Below are positions 37,424-49,417 of a stretch of 64,000 bases of DNA, piece by piece. This DNA is from Dioscorea cayenensis subsp. rotundata (taxonomy: Eukaryota; Streptophyta; Magnoliopsida; Dioscoreales; Dioscoreaceae). Position 1 is the stretch's first letter, and each line of letters opens with the position of its first letter. Both the position numbers and the translations under genes were made by a program. Where the stretch lies: assembly GCF_009730915.1 (NCBI RefSeq), contig NC_052474.1, positions 1,213,501 to 1,277,500 of the forward strand. Direction: 5' to 3'. The notes under the pieces are model-generated. The model had not been told where the DNA came from and made no database searches. It saw only the letters and a list, made by a program, of their open reading frames with translations.

Positions 37424-37866
37424 TTAGAAAAAGGATTTTTTCCGATTGCGTTCTAAGCGAGCTTCCCTCTAATAAGAAGCAATATGAAGAACATCATTAG
37501 AACATGTATTACTTTGCATGAAATCAGCAATGGTTTACTAACAATGGTAGTCAAGATAAGAATCAAATAGGTACTAGCAACTTTGGATTTCAAGACATGT
37601 CAATCAAGTAATGCTGTTCGAAGACGTAGAATATCAAAAATATGTAACAACCACAAGAAATTTAATACACAATGAGAAAAAATGTAAGCAGGGAACAATA
37701 AGTGGTAATAACATCAAATAGCAAATGAATAAGTAGAGTAATTTAAGGGTGGCAAAATAATCATCTCAGCTCATTTTAAATACCATATACCTCAATCTCT
37801 AAACTAGAAAATCAATCCTATAACTTTTTATCAGGTTTATACATTCACTCGCTCCTTGAAGTTGTT

Positions 37867-37902
<36 letters not shown>

Positions 37903-38971
37903 GAATATAAACCATTTTAACAAGCTATCAAGTGTACTACTCATAAGGGTTAAGCTAACACTCCTACAAGCTATCTCTTCACAATAACAATCAGTCCACA
38001 AGGTTTTTTCTTTTGAAACATAAGACATTGAAGATTGATTGCATGCTAAGGCAAACCTTTCTTTCTCCCTGCCAAGTAGAGTAAATTATCAAATCAAGGA
38101 AAATAACCAAAACAATGGCATTCTAACATCAAGGTCCATTTCACCTCAAGAGTGCAAGAAGCCATGAATGCTCTAAGTGAAACATACTCAGAGTTTTACA
38201 TATCACTATAACAATCTTTAAATTCTTAGTATCTTAAATGAATGGCAATTGTGTGTATCGACGAAAAAAAGCACATTTTTGTGATGCTTCTTCGAACTAG
38301 AAAAAGAACAAGAAAGAAAAATCAAACCTCTTTCTTTCTACACTCTTTATAATCATCAAATTGTTGCTGACATTTGCTTTTGTCCTGGTTGGATTCCTCT
38401 AAACCTGAAAATTCATTTAAAAATGAAATAAAATGTTAAAGAACAACATATAACATCACAAACTCTTAAATTTACACACAGATCATAACTTGTCGGGAGA
38501 TTTAACACTCAACATTGAACCCAAACCAACAAACATCTTGGGAAAAAAAAATTCTAAAAATCGTGCCTTTTTAATTTGGACAAACTTCCCTTAATCTATC
38601 TTCTCCGTAAACAACAAATTATAGAATATAAAACATTGTATAAACTTGTATCATCTTTGCTTTTGCCCTAAGAACCCAAATTACAAATAACAAAACCCTA
38701 GAAACCAAGTAAAAATCCGAAATCTTACAATGAATATTGTCCCCCATACCCAGACAACAATAAATGCATAATTATCCATGAAACCTAGAATCAGGTCATC
38801 AGGGATACAACTCCAAACTTAGAAACAGGAAAATTTTCAAAGAATCATAGTGAAATTGGGCAACAATGAGCTTACATCTAAGAGAGGCGGAGTACTGAGG
38901 GAAGCACGGTGAATCGGAGATCCTCGCGGCGCTCGGGTACGCCGGCGCCGACGATGAAGCTGAGCTCGCCC

Positions 38972-38975
<4 letters not shown>
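37424..38975 (-). CDS. COX23: COX23-like twin CX9C protein (cytochrome c oxidase assembly)
   Basis: Three exons: 38975-38876, 38404-38328 and 37468-37424. They splice to 73 residues. The protein reads an Ala/Ser-rich start, then YPSAARISDSPCFPQYSASL, and carries four cysteines at about 24, 34, 45 and 55. These form two CX9C motifs, the signature of small Mia40/Erv1-oxidised intermembrane-space proteins. The end is EARLERNRKKSFF. It matches plant COX23 in order and length; yeast Cox23 supports copper delivery to cytochrome c oxidase. Exon 3 is only 45 bp and lies about 860 bp from exon 2. The start codon overlaps the end of a long GA run on the coding strand. Confidence 0.88.
37869..37899. repeat. 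(GA)n microsatellite in COX23-like intron
   Basis: About 15 GA units within the second intron of the COX23-like gene. Confidence 0.85.

Positions 38976-39014
<39 letters not shown>
38976..39014. repeat. (CT)n microsatellite abutting the COX23-like start codon
   Basis: About 19 CT units on the plus strand, read as (GA)n in the transcript, ending at the ATG at 38975 itself. It is a likely leader element and a source of length polymorphism. Confidence 0.85.
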
Positions 39015-39017
<3 letters not shown>

Positions 39018-39835
39018 ATCGCTTTCGCTCGCTGTTCTCAACTATCTTTCGATTTGTTGATGGTGTTATCGAGATCAGCATTTGAATTTATATTAAATTA
39101 TAAATCATAAATAATTGCCTTTATTTTCGGTGTTAATTTTGTTTTTTTTACATTTTAAAAATGGAATAATAAATAAAAATTATATTTATATATTCCCTTC
39201 AATATCATAATTTTTTATAACTAATATATTAATGTAAGGCGATGATTTTTAACCTTTTTTTTTAAAAAAAAAAATCTCTAATCTCTACGATGAATAATTT
39301 TTAGGCAGCATTTTTTAGAAACTCTGTCATATATATATATATATATATATATATTTTCTTATCACTGTAGTTTTTAGGTGGCTTCACCTATATTTTATAT
39401 TATATCTTATTGTCTATTTACTTATATTTCTTCTAATACATTTTGAAGTTTTTTTTCAACAGGACAGACAAATAAAAATGGTTGTGCATCAATTATGATG
39501 GTTTATTAATATAAAGTTTTGTCACATTCATGCCCAAAAAATTCAAGGGATGCAATTCTTGAAAAAAAAAAAAAACTAATAAATTTTTTTATATGTCATA
39601 CAAAAGAGAGAAACAACATACTCTCACATTAGATTCAATAAATAGTGAATGTTATTACTTTAAAAATATATTTTTAGGTAGTTTATATTTTTTTTTCAAA
39701 CAAAACAGTAACAATAAAATAGATATCAACTCAAACAGAAATATTATGTCTCCCATAAAACAAAGTACTAAAAATTATTGATCTCTATTTTTCCCATTAA
39801 TAAAAATAATAAAAAAATTATGTTTTGACTAATTT
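39015..39835. other. AT-rich intergenic DNA
   Basis: The COX23-like promoter side, then AT-rich sequence with a (TA)n at 39331-39353. No gene or clear repeat family. Confidence 0.4.
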
Positions 39836-40262
39836 TTATTTTTGTCATTATATTTCAATTTGTATCAAAGTGGTCATCATAAATCAATTTCATATCACTG
39901 AAGTCACTCCTAGATTTTTCGGTCAATTTTATTAAAAGTGGTAACCGGGAATGCTATAACAAGTTCTTAATACCTAATTGGACTGCACACATTAGCGCCA
40001 GTCCACGTCATGTTAAAAAAATCTACTCAACATAGCTTCCCCTCTTCCATGACATGGATGCTGAGTTTAATGTGGGTTAATGTGCCACATAAGATAATAT
40101 TGACCAAAAATCTAAAAGTGATCTTTTTTTAATACAAATTGAAACACAATGACCAAAGTAAAAGATGGGACTGGCGCTGATGTGTCACATAAGATAAAAT
40201 TGACGGAAAATCCAAAAGTGACCTATTTTTAATACAAATTAAAATATAATAACCAAAGTAAA
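39836..40262. mobile_element. Fold-back MITE-like element with a duplicated right arm
   Basis: The left end (39836-39945: TTTTTGTCATTATATTTCAA, GTATCAAAGTGGTCA, then TTTTTCGGTCAATTTTATTA) is inverted in two right arms, 40082-40160 and 40165-40262. Each right arm carries CACATAAGATAA, AAAAGTGA, AATACAAATT and ACCAAAGTAAAA. An inner pair also inverts: CACATTAGCGCCAGTCC at 39989-40005 against GGGACTGGCGCTGATGTG at 40168-40185. There is no coding capacity. The superfamily is unclear, and a target-site duplication was not resolved. Confidence 0.55.
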
Positions 40263-40395
40263 AAACCGCTAAAATATAAAGACCTCCTCAAAAATTTACC
40301 CCAGGCATACAATGTAAATAATAGTAACATATTCCTTAAAAAGGACAATGAACTGAAAACCCATAAAAACAACTAAATAAATCAAATAACTATCA

Positions 40396-40869
40396 CTAAG
40401 AAACCCAATAGTTCTCTCTCGAAAGCGCCTCCTCTTCTTCAGGAGTGAAATCATTCTGAATATTTAGTATATCACGCAAAGCCTGAGGACTGTTATTATT
40501 AGCCTTAATCATGTCACCCAAAGTCTTGCATGTCAAATCAAACAAGCTCTTAATTTCAAGATAATCAGAAGCCAAAATAAGTTTATAATGCATATTAATA
40601 TCAATATTTTTCATGAACTCTTCATCCCACTTTGCAACCTCTTCATCATCAACATCAACATCAACATCAACATCAACAGCATGCTTGTTGCAGTACTGAA
40701 TAATAACAGCAAGAACTTCAGCAGTAACATTGGAAACAGTAATCACTTGATCATTTTCATCTTGATCAACAAAGTTACCATTTCCCATTATAGCATTTAT
40801 CACTACTGATTGCTTCCATACCTTTTTGTCCACAATGAATTCCTTCCCATCTGAACTCCTAAGTTTCAT
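40396..40869 (-). CDS. SKP1-like protein (ASK-type), divergent copy
   Basis: An intronless ORF of 157 residues. It starts KLRSSDGKEFIVDKKV (POZ-like N terminus) and continues to VIIQYCNKHA, then an acidic loop (DV)4DDEE. After that come KWDEEFMKNID, LILASDYLEIKSLFDLTCKTLGDMI and NDFTPEEEEALSRENYWVS. SKP1 bridges F-box proteins to CUL1 in SCF ubiquitin ligases. The usual ENQWAFE end that packs against the F-box is altered to ENYWVS, so partner choice may differ. The (DV)n loop comes from a hexanucleotide repeat at about 40646-40677. It is divergently paired with another SKP1-like gene 360 bp away. Confidence 0.9.
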   Translation of the reverse strand: MKLRSSDGKEFIVDKKVWKQSVVINAIMGNGNFVDQDENDQVITVSNVTAEVLAVIIQYCNKHAVDVDVDVDVDDEEVAKWDEEFMKNIDINMHYKLILASDYLEIKSLFDLTCKTLGDMIKANNNSPQALRDILNIQNDFTPEEEEALSRENYWVS

Positions 40870-40876
40870 CTCTTTT

Positions 40877-40927
<51 letters not shown>

Positions 40928-41199
40928 ATTTAAAAAAAAAAATGAGATAATGTTGAGTGTGGATAAGGTCCATATATATAACGAATATAAAATGGGATTT
41001 GCATTGCAATCCTGATTAGTTAATTAAGTTAATGCTTATTGATTAACTTGGATTTGCAAATTAAGAATTATCAAAAATATTCATTTTTTTTTTCAATTTT
41101 TTTTAATGAGATTAATTAATGAATATATGGACTATATAATAAGGGTATATATAGACAGACACAGACACATGAAACAAAAACTAAGGCAAGAGTTTCATA

Positions 41200-41229
<30 letters not shown>
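40870..41229. promoter_or_regulatory. Bidirectional promoter of the SKP1-like pair with (TG)n and (GA)n
   Basis: 360 bp between start codons. A (TA)n(TG)n run at about 40879-40923 lies just upstream of the minus-strand gene. A (GA)n run at 41203-41229 directly abuts the plus-strand ATG. TATATAA near 41134-41140 is a candidate TATA box for the plus-strand gene. The regulatory role is inferred. Confidence 0.45.
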
Positions 41230-41234
<5 letters not shown>

Positions 41235-41739
41235 GAATGGGAAAGGGGAGAAGATGGTTACGCTTGTAAGCAAGGACGAGAAGGAGTTCAAGGTGGAGGA
41301 GAGGGTGGCAAAGAAGTCAAATTTGTTGAAGACGATGATCAAGGAAGAGGTCAGCATGAATAAGCCAATAAGAATCGTCATTGTGAACGGGGATGTTCTC
41401 GGCACCGTCTTGGAGTACTGTGAGAAGCATGCGAAGGCTGGGGAGGGGGAGGGGGAGGAGCAGAAGGCGATGATGGATGAGTTTGATCAAGAGTTTATGG
41501 AAAAGACGAACCTTGATATGCTTTATGGTCTGATGGTGGCTTCAAATTACTTGGACATTGAGGGATTGTTGGAGCTCACAACGCAGAGGGCTGCCGATTT
41601 GATCAAGGGCAAGAAACCTGAAGAAATCCGCGCATTATTTGGTATCAAGAACGATTTCGATCCTCAAGAGTATGCCAAGATTTCTAGGGATTTCTTCTGG
41701 GCTTTCAAAAGTTTGAACCTCTCTTCAAAGGAGGAGTGA
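41230..41739 (+). CDS. SKP1-like protein (ASK-type), divergent copy
   Basis: An intronless ORF of 169 residues. The N terminus MANGKGEKMVTLVSKDEKEF is followed by LEYCEKHAKAGEGEGEEQ, then FDQEFMEKTNLDMLYGLMVASNYLDIEGLLELT. The SKP1 dimer/F-box segment is DLIKGKKPEEIRALFGIKNDFDPQE, in which the family core KTPEEIRK is recognisable. The C terminus extends past the usual Trp (DFFWAFKSLNLSSKEE). It would act as an SCF adaptor. Its acidic loop is a (GE)n expansion, while its neighbour uses (DV)n in the same place. It shares low identity with the neighbour, so the pair is not a recent duplication. Confidence 0.9.
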
Positions 41740-42185
41740 TAACACTTTCATTTTTAATTTTTAATTTTTCATTTTTTTTAGGGTATCTTTTTCTTTCTTT
41801 CTTTTTTACTTACTTTTTTTTTTCAATGAATAATATTTTTCTTCGGGGTTTTTATTTCTTCTTGGTTTTTTTTTTGTGAATAATTTTGTGGATTTCTTTA
41901 AAAGAATATTTCTTTTCAACTAAACAAATCAACAAAATCTAAGCTATAATTATATTGACAAAGGATTATTTACAAGTTTTAGTTTGACAAGAGATTTATA
42001 AATCTGCTTAGTTTATTTTAACTTTAATAAAAAAATAAAAAAAGAAACATAAGATAAATTTGGCCTCTATTAAATTAATTATAAAGTTTATCCAAAGCCC
42101 AAAGTCTAAAACCCTGGTAACACAACTTGAAATGATTATGATGTTGCAAACTCACTGCAGCAGTAAAATCATGGAATTGAACAAA

Positions 42186-42234
<49 letters not shown>

Positions 42235-42459
42235 GCATTTTCCTTCCGAAGCTTGCAAAAACAGAATTAATCAATGTCATCTATGACCACCACTCAGTGG
42301 TAGTGGCACGTCCATGAGTTTTCCAGGAAGAAGACCCAACTACCTGCCTGCCTGAAATGACCAACTACTTTTGGGGTATAATATAACAGCTCCAGCCTAA
42401 TCACATCAGAACCCCACCGCCAACAAGCATAACATTCAGTAAATGTAAGTGATTGGGTA
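41740..42459. other. SKP1-like 3' flank, (AAT)n, RPN1 3' flank
   Basis: T-rich 3' UTR of the SKP1-like gene, then a (AAT)n microsatellite at 42186-42232, then the probable RPN1 3' UTR. No other gene is seen. Confidence 0.55.
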
Positions 42460-44124
42460 TCAGTTATCTTCTTTGTAATCTGGGTTCTCCTTCAAGATAA
42501 CAAATCCCTCCAGCACTGGAGTCAGAGGTATATATCTGCACAGGAAGTAGTAGCATATAGTAAACATCCAAATCATAAAATGGATTGCACATCGGAATGG
42601 GCGAACAAAAGAGTGTAATAAGAAATGGTTACTTCTCTGTGGCCAGCTCTGCTCGGTCGCCGGCTGCAAGCAACACTGGAGTAGAGTGCGTCTGGAACCC
42701 GGTGATGGTCTTTGGTCGACCTGCTTGGCCCACAACATCAACTGCCTGACCAACTCGAACAGGAACTGACAGAGGCTTCAGATTCTCATCCACTGTCATC
42801 AGCATCCTAGGCTGCAATTGTTTCAGGCATTACTTAAACTATTAGACTTTCAAAGAAATAATCTTTATGAGATAAATAGGAAAGTTGGCTGGAACAAATT
42901 GAGGTTTCTGATGCTATACACCTGCATGGCTAAGACAAGGATGTAGAGCATGTAATGATATTTGCCAATGATGATAGACTTCATATCCAGACAAGCATGC
43001 ATCACAGTCACCAAACCAGCAAGGGCAGTCCTGGAGGGGGGAATAGAAACAAAAAACGTAAAACAGAAAAGGATTCATAATCAGTATTATATCAGAGAAG
43101 TAACAACGGAGAGTAGTCATGGACTACAAAGGGGAAAAACTTACGGTGACAGCAGAAACCGATCAGAATGGTAAGGAGAAAGTGTTAGCAACCCTTTTCC
43201 AAGATGTACAAGACCTTGAGCAATTCTAACCTGCATGTGTTTTCAGCCAATTTTGCTTGAGCTAGGAATAATTTTGCATCTAGACAAACATACTAACGAG
43301 TGCAGACCATGTGCTTACACAGAAAAGATGCCCAGCTTCTTTGTAGTAATAGCTGGAAAGGTTTCGGAGCATCCCTGCTATTCGCGCATTATTGGTCCCA
43401 GCCCCTATGAAGCCCAGTGAAATTATTGCCGCCTGTCAATTTACAAGTTAGATTAGAAGAGCAATCATAATAAGCACACAGCATTCTAAACAAAAAGAAG
43501 AAATACCATCGACACTTCTCCATCTGCATCATGACTGAGTCGGCTTAGTGTGTCCATAACATTGACCTGATCAAACAGTAAAATGAAATGTTTAATGTCC
43601 AGGTATTGAAGGCAGCTTCTAGTTTAAGATAAAGAAAAAGGAGAAGGTTACAAGCCTAGTTCCACAATACAGATACCTTGGGATTGGATATGCAGAGGAT
43701 ACCAAGGGCTAAAGGCACTGCTCTTCTAATATTCTGTTCTCCATATTGTAGAAGGTGCTCCAAGGAGCGAATGGCCATATCTAGACCTAGCTCTTCTGCC
43801 ATAGCCACAAGGGCTATCCCAAGAACCGCAGGTCCCTGGTGGGTCTCACCCTTGTCAAGATGTTGAGCACAGTATCCAAGCAATTTTTGGATCTGTCAGG
43901 AAGAAAGGATGATAATTGAATAAAGTGCTTGGATAGCTTCTATTCTAAAGCAATTCAGTAGTAAGGAATGGACACACAACCTTAAGCACATTTCCAGTTC
44001 CAGCATATGCTAATGACAATAGTGTGACATCACAGTATTTTCTGATTTTATCATTAAATGTCTTTGAAACCTCTGCAGTGGCCTCAACACTTTCCTGTCA
44101 GAAAGTTCAACACAAAGAATGAGG

Positions 44125-44168
<44 letters not shown>

Positions 44169-47100
44169 CTGCTTAGGCCATCCAAGAAGTCCTAAGAAAA
44201 ATTAAGAAAAGAATGATAAACACAAACAGAAATAGAACATCAATATACAACAATGGAATATTTCACATGGAAGTGAAAATCTTGTAAATTATAAATGCAC
44301 TAACTCCTTTTGCATGGAAAAGGAAATGAGCATCTCCTAAAATCACAAACTACTAGAATAGAATAACAATGATAGAAAGGAAACAATGAGTATCAAGAAA
44401 AATAATGCATCCATCATGGAAGGCTGGTTGAATTATTACCTGCTTTCCAAGATACAGAAGGCCAAGAGCAACAGGAAGCAGACTAGTGAGAGGCTCACTC
44501 AATTCAGTCTCACTGCGGTCCATCAATGCAAAGATAATAGATTGGGCAATTTCTTCATTGCAGGAGCCAACAAACACTAGCCCCAGTGTGATTGCAGTAA
44601 AGACATGAACTTCAAGAGGTGTCTTTACATCACTCAGAATATTGGTCAACTGAATTCTAAGCTGTCAACAGAAGATAATATCAGTGAAAGATCTATGGCA
44701 GGAATCAGGAAATAGCACAATTGAATATCACAACTGTCAAACCTCATCTTTGTGTGAGCCTGCATATGCTATGCCAAGGCCCAGAATGGCCCCAATCCTG
44801 GTTATTGTATCATCTTTGACGATATACTCCATTAGCAATGCCATTGCCTGGAAAAGAAAAACAATCAAAGATAATGTGAGAAGAAATGAAAGCAAGACAA
44901 CAGCTTAAAAAGAGTAGGAATATGAAAGAAAGAAATATATATAAAAAAATAAAATAATAAAATAAAATAAAAACTCACAGGGTCACAGTCATTCTTGATA
45001 CCACAGTTGACAATGCCTACACCCAACAATGCACCAGCAACAACATGATTGTCATTGCTGTGCAAATATTTGTCAATTTGTGCAAGTCCAGAGTCAACAT
45101 CCCACAACAGGACCATTCCCTATTGCCAAGATTAGAAGAACATCAATATCTGACAAAGCCACAGAGAAGAAAACCAGCACATATCAAAGTGTGCAACTAA
45201 TTACTACCAGACTTGCGGCTGCACTGGCCTTCCCATGTTCCTTGTTCTTAAAAAGCCAACTACCCGAAGATCCACTGCTAGTAGATTCTGATGAAACAGT
45301 CATCAGTTTATCCTGCACACAAGAAAACAGAAGGTTCAACGTCAATATGTCCTTAGCGTATACCCTTATCAATAACTCATAAGAACACAATTTCCACTAC
45401 CCTACCTGACCAAAACCTGCATTTACAAATGCATTTACAAAGGTTGCAGCCAGATTCTGCCTGGCTGAATCAAGACTGGAACTTGCACTTGTTCGGCCAT
45501 CAATCAAATGTACCTGCAAATGCCATAAATGAGTAAAGAATGAGAATATGCAGAGATCATAAAAATAAGCAAATATATGTTGAAATTTGTAGAAGCATTT
45601 GGCCTTCAGCGTTTTCCTCCAAATTATGTGCAAGGATCTCAAACCATACCAGACTTCAATACTATATGCAGACAAAAAAAATATGCCACTGAATGACCCA
45701 CCAGAACATGCTTTGCCCTTTAAAAATGAGTTTGAAGTGACATTCATCTAAATAGAAAATCTCCACCATTGACTTTCCAAAATCCTCATGCCATAACATT
45801 CAACAAGATAAATCATTCATGAACCACAACCAATTGATATGGTAAACCATGCGCAGTGACACAAAAGTATGCATGCTGAAAGAATACACCACTCAAAAAC
45901 TACATGCCAAACAGGCACAGAGGAAAGCATTACAAGTGTTCATCATATGATGATGATACCTTATAAATATCTTCTGGGGATTTCGGTTCCATAACCTCAA
46001 TATCTCGAGCAAGTGTAAGATAACCTTCACTTAATTTAGTGTTGTTAATTATATCCTGCAGTTGATCCCTGTCCTCATCCTTTGCAACCATCTCCTCATC
46101 AAGTTCCAGTGTATGACCCTAATTTGCAAAGTCATCCACAAATGAAGTACAGTAAGCAGAAAAAAGTATAGAACAATGTTGATCAAAATCAGAAATTAAT
46201 CACTGAAGAAGTGATGGACCATGTCTTTAGTGGAAAATGCTGGAATCAAGAAAACGGAAACAAAAAAGGAATTCAAGCCCAAGAATTTAAGAAATAAATC
46301 TGTATCTTACATGGCGGGCCACAATGTAAGAAAATTGCTTCTTCAACAGCAGATCTGCAGTGGATGTATAGACCTGCTTCACATACTGCCATTGCAAAGA
46401 TAGTGTGTCATGAGAATATGTTCAAGACAAAGTCTGCACATATAAAAAAAAGACTGGCAACTATACCTGACTGTTATCTAGAAATAGTGCTATACGAAGG
46501 GCACTGGCCAAGTCATCGAACTTCATATATATTGTATATGCTATGTCCAATGCTAATAGATCATCAGGCCCAGGTAGATAGCTACAAGATCATGCAATTT
46601 GAGTAAATAATTCCACACAGAACAGCATAAAGCAATCAAACAAAAGATTATAATATCAATTGTGAGAAAACAACAATCGAACAAACAATAAAAAAACAAT
46701 ATGAAAGGGAAGGAACCAACTATAGTACTGCCAATACAAAGCCATGCAAAAAACTAAAAAAAAAAATATGGGCAGGGAATTTAAACAATTACAATGGCAA
46801 CACATCAACGCATTCCAAAACCTGCTTGGTGAAGCAAATTCAACCAGTAATTAGATAATTGTATTCATAAAAGTACATCAACACTGTGTCATCGATAGAA
46901 GAAAATAGTTAAAGAATATACAATAAGCTAACTGCAAGAATTCATATTTAAATTATTTAATATAGCTCAATGTTCTAAATACATAAACAAATTCAGATAC
47001 CTAGAAGAGCTTGTTAGATACAAGCATGCCCTCTTATAGTTTGAAGCATCAACATGTTCAACCAACAAATCAAGATCTTCAACCTGAAATAGATCAGAAA

Positions 47101-49417
47101 TGCATAAATAAGAAGTTTAACATACAATAACCATGAAGCATATGGCTGCAACTTACCTCCATCAGAAGATCAACAGCTTCCGGCTCAGCATTATGCTGCA
47201 ACAAAAACACATCCTTGATAAGAAGGAAAATATACAACAATAGAACTATTGTAAAGCACTCAAGTAGTGAACGACATAGCAGATGAACAGAATATTGTGC
47301 TAACATTTCTGTTTAAGACATACCTTCATGTGAAAAGCAACAATTTGTTGCACAAGTTCCATCAGATTATCTATTGGCTTGTCCTCATACTATGAGAAAA
47401 GAAGGGAAAAGGATGAACAGTTAAAATATGCTACCAAGTGCTACGGAAAAAAAGAAGTAACTAAAATATGCCTTCAAAATATAAAAACCAAAGACACTGG
47501 GGCTAACCTGTCGTTTTGTAAACTCTTGTGAAATTTCACCAGCGAGGTTCCTGAATAATAAAATAATAAGAAAGGTGTCAAGAAACATGCATAATACTTG
47601 ATTTAGATAGGTTTGATAGTTTTGATTCTTGGCTTCTGTTGTTGATCAAGTTAAAGAAAACTCCCCAGAGCAATTATTTAAACAGCATAAATCATAAAGT
47701 AACTAGAATACATAATCTATCAAGAAATAAAAAATGGCCAAGATGATGCTAGAAGAAAACTTGACAATTTATATAACACCTGCTTACGAATTTAGTAATT
47801 AAAACTAATGTCTGGTTTTACCTTTTAGCAGAAATCACCATATGTGGGTTTTTTTTTTTAAAAAAAAAAAGTGAAGTTTCTAACCTCACATATTCATGGC
47901 CCCAAGAACCAATGTCACCCTCTGAACCTAACAACCTGTACTTCAGACTCTCCTGAAAATAAGACATAAAAGTTTTGAGATTAAGCTTCTCATAGATGAT
48001 AATTGCAGAAATGCCTATATGCACCAGAAACTGCAACAAACCATGGTGAGCTCAATAAACACATTGAAAAAGTTCTTATTGTAATGAAACCATTTAAACA
48101 ACAAATGGGACCTAAATTTCTGCCACATATCTTAGATGTATTTAGATGCTAGGGGATAGGATACACTGGCCCCCACATAAATTCAGTAGTATGACCATGC
48201 TAAATGACAAAAAACTCATGGCCTCTTGCAATCAACTATCAAGATGATTTTACAATAGCCCTTATCTTGCAGTTTTGTCTTAAAGTTTACATGAAAAATC
48301 ATGAGCGGATTCAGCCACTTTCTCAACAAAAACAAAGAAGTTCAAAGCTAAGGTTTTTGCATACCCGCTCTCCTTCAGCAGACATGGTCAATGCCAAGAC
48401 TGAAAGTATATCAGCAAGGTACTTCTGCAGTCCATAAAGCAAAGTGAGCAGCATGTAAAGAAAAAGGAGAACATAAATATGAGACATTAGTGGTCAGTAC
48501 CTTCAGATCACAGTCAGGCATTGTCTCATAATATGCTTTCAGAGTGCCATAATGAGGACGGAGAAACTTCAAAGGTTTAGGAACTGATGTCATTGAGCTA
48601 GTTGAAGTGCGGATCTCCTGCCTGCACTCAAAATCAAAGTGTTCATAGTCACGAGCTTGGAAAAAAAAAAAGAGCAACAGTCAGCAATATGTTTTTAAGA
48701 AAAGGAGAGATTTTGTAGCAACGCACACCGGTAGGAATAGCAAAAGCCAATAAAATTGCAAGCTTTAATTACATAATTATGATTTGATTTAGAATTCCAA
48801 CAGTTAACAATAATCAAATACAGCCCTAGTTACAGTCAGCTTTTTCAAACACAGACTTCATTCTTATAGCACTAATCAAGAAAAGGGTGTATGATGCACA
48901 AAGCATTGTTGCAAGTACAGTATTGGCTTTAAAGGAAGAAGAGAAAACATGCTTATGACCAAATGCTAAGTACTCTTCCCCTGTATAGATGGAGATCATC
49001 ATGGAGCAGTGAAAGCTAAAATTTTTCTCTTTTCATGCTATACTATGACCCCATCTATCAGCTTTCAGACAGAAGTCACAGAGAATTGAGGTTAGGGTTT
49101 GTTATAGGGCAAGAACACTAAAACATAATAAACCCTAGAAACCATCGAAAAACTCACCTCATGCTCTCGAGGGCAAACTTCTGGACACCGGGATCGGAAT
49201 CTTGTACTCGCTCGACGTAAAGCTCCAGCTGTTGCTTGAGCGCAAGGTCCTCCTCCGACTGCCGCACAGATCCAGGTTTCAGATTAGAAGGAAATACCAA
49301 CGAAATTCAAGAAAAATAAAGGAGGAAAAGAAGAAGGAGAATGACTACCAGATCCTCATCCTTCTTATCGTCCTTCTTCTGCTTGGGATCTGGCTTCGAG
49401 GTCGAGGTCGTGGCCAT
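42460..49417 (-). CDS. RPN1: 26S proteasome regulatory subunit RPN1 (PSMD2)
   Basis: 25 coding exons from 49417-49349 to 42535-42460. They splice to 877 residues with all phases closing. The others in order are 49258-49158, 48621-48501, 48424-48365, 47952-47885, 47550-47508, 47389-47324, 47195-47157, 47083-47001, 46581-46467, 46385-46311, 46118-45960, 45513-45406, 45312-45208, 45119-44979, 44847-44743, 44661-44440, 44094-43981, 43892-43677, 43566-43507, 43432-43319, 43230-43145, 43030-42922 and 42811-42633. A Lys/Asp-rich N terminus precedes helical repeats. The central proteasome/cyclosome repeats include [37 protein letters not shown] and SLAYAGTGN, and the end is [17 protein letters not shown]1 is the base scaffold that docks ubiquitin receptors, shuttle factors and UBP6. 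Arabidopsis RPN1a is slightly longer (891, recalled). Confidence 0.97.
44127..44167. repeat. (TA)n microsatellite in RPN1 intron
   Basis: About 20 TA units between the exons at 44661-44440 and 44094-43981. Confidence 0.85.

Noticed and set aside
38005-38055. Alternative third exon of the COX23-like gene near an acceptor at about 38067
   Set aside because: A CAG acceptor there gives an unrelated tail. The acceptor at 37469 gives REARLERNRKKSFF, which fits the family.
42060-42317. Open frame with a long Asn run
   Set aside because: The Asn run is the (AAT)n microsatellite, and there is no family similarity on either side.
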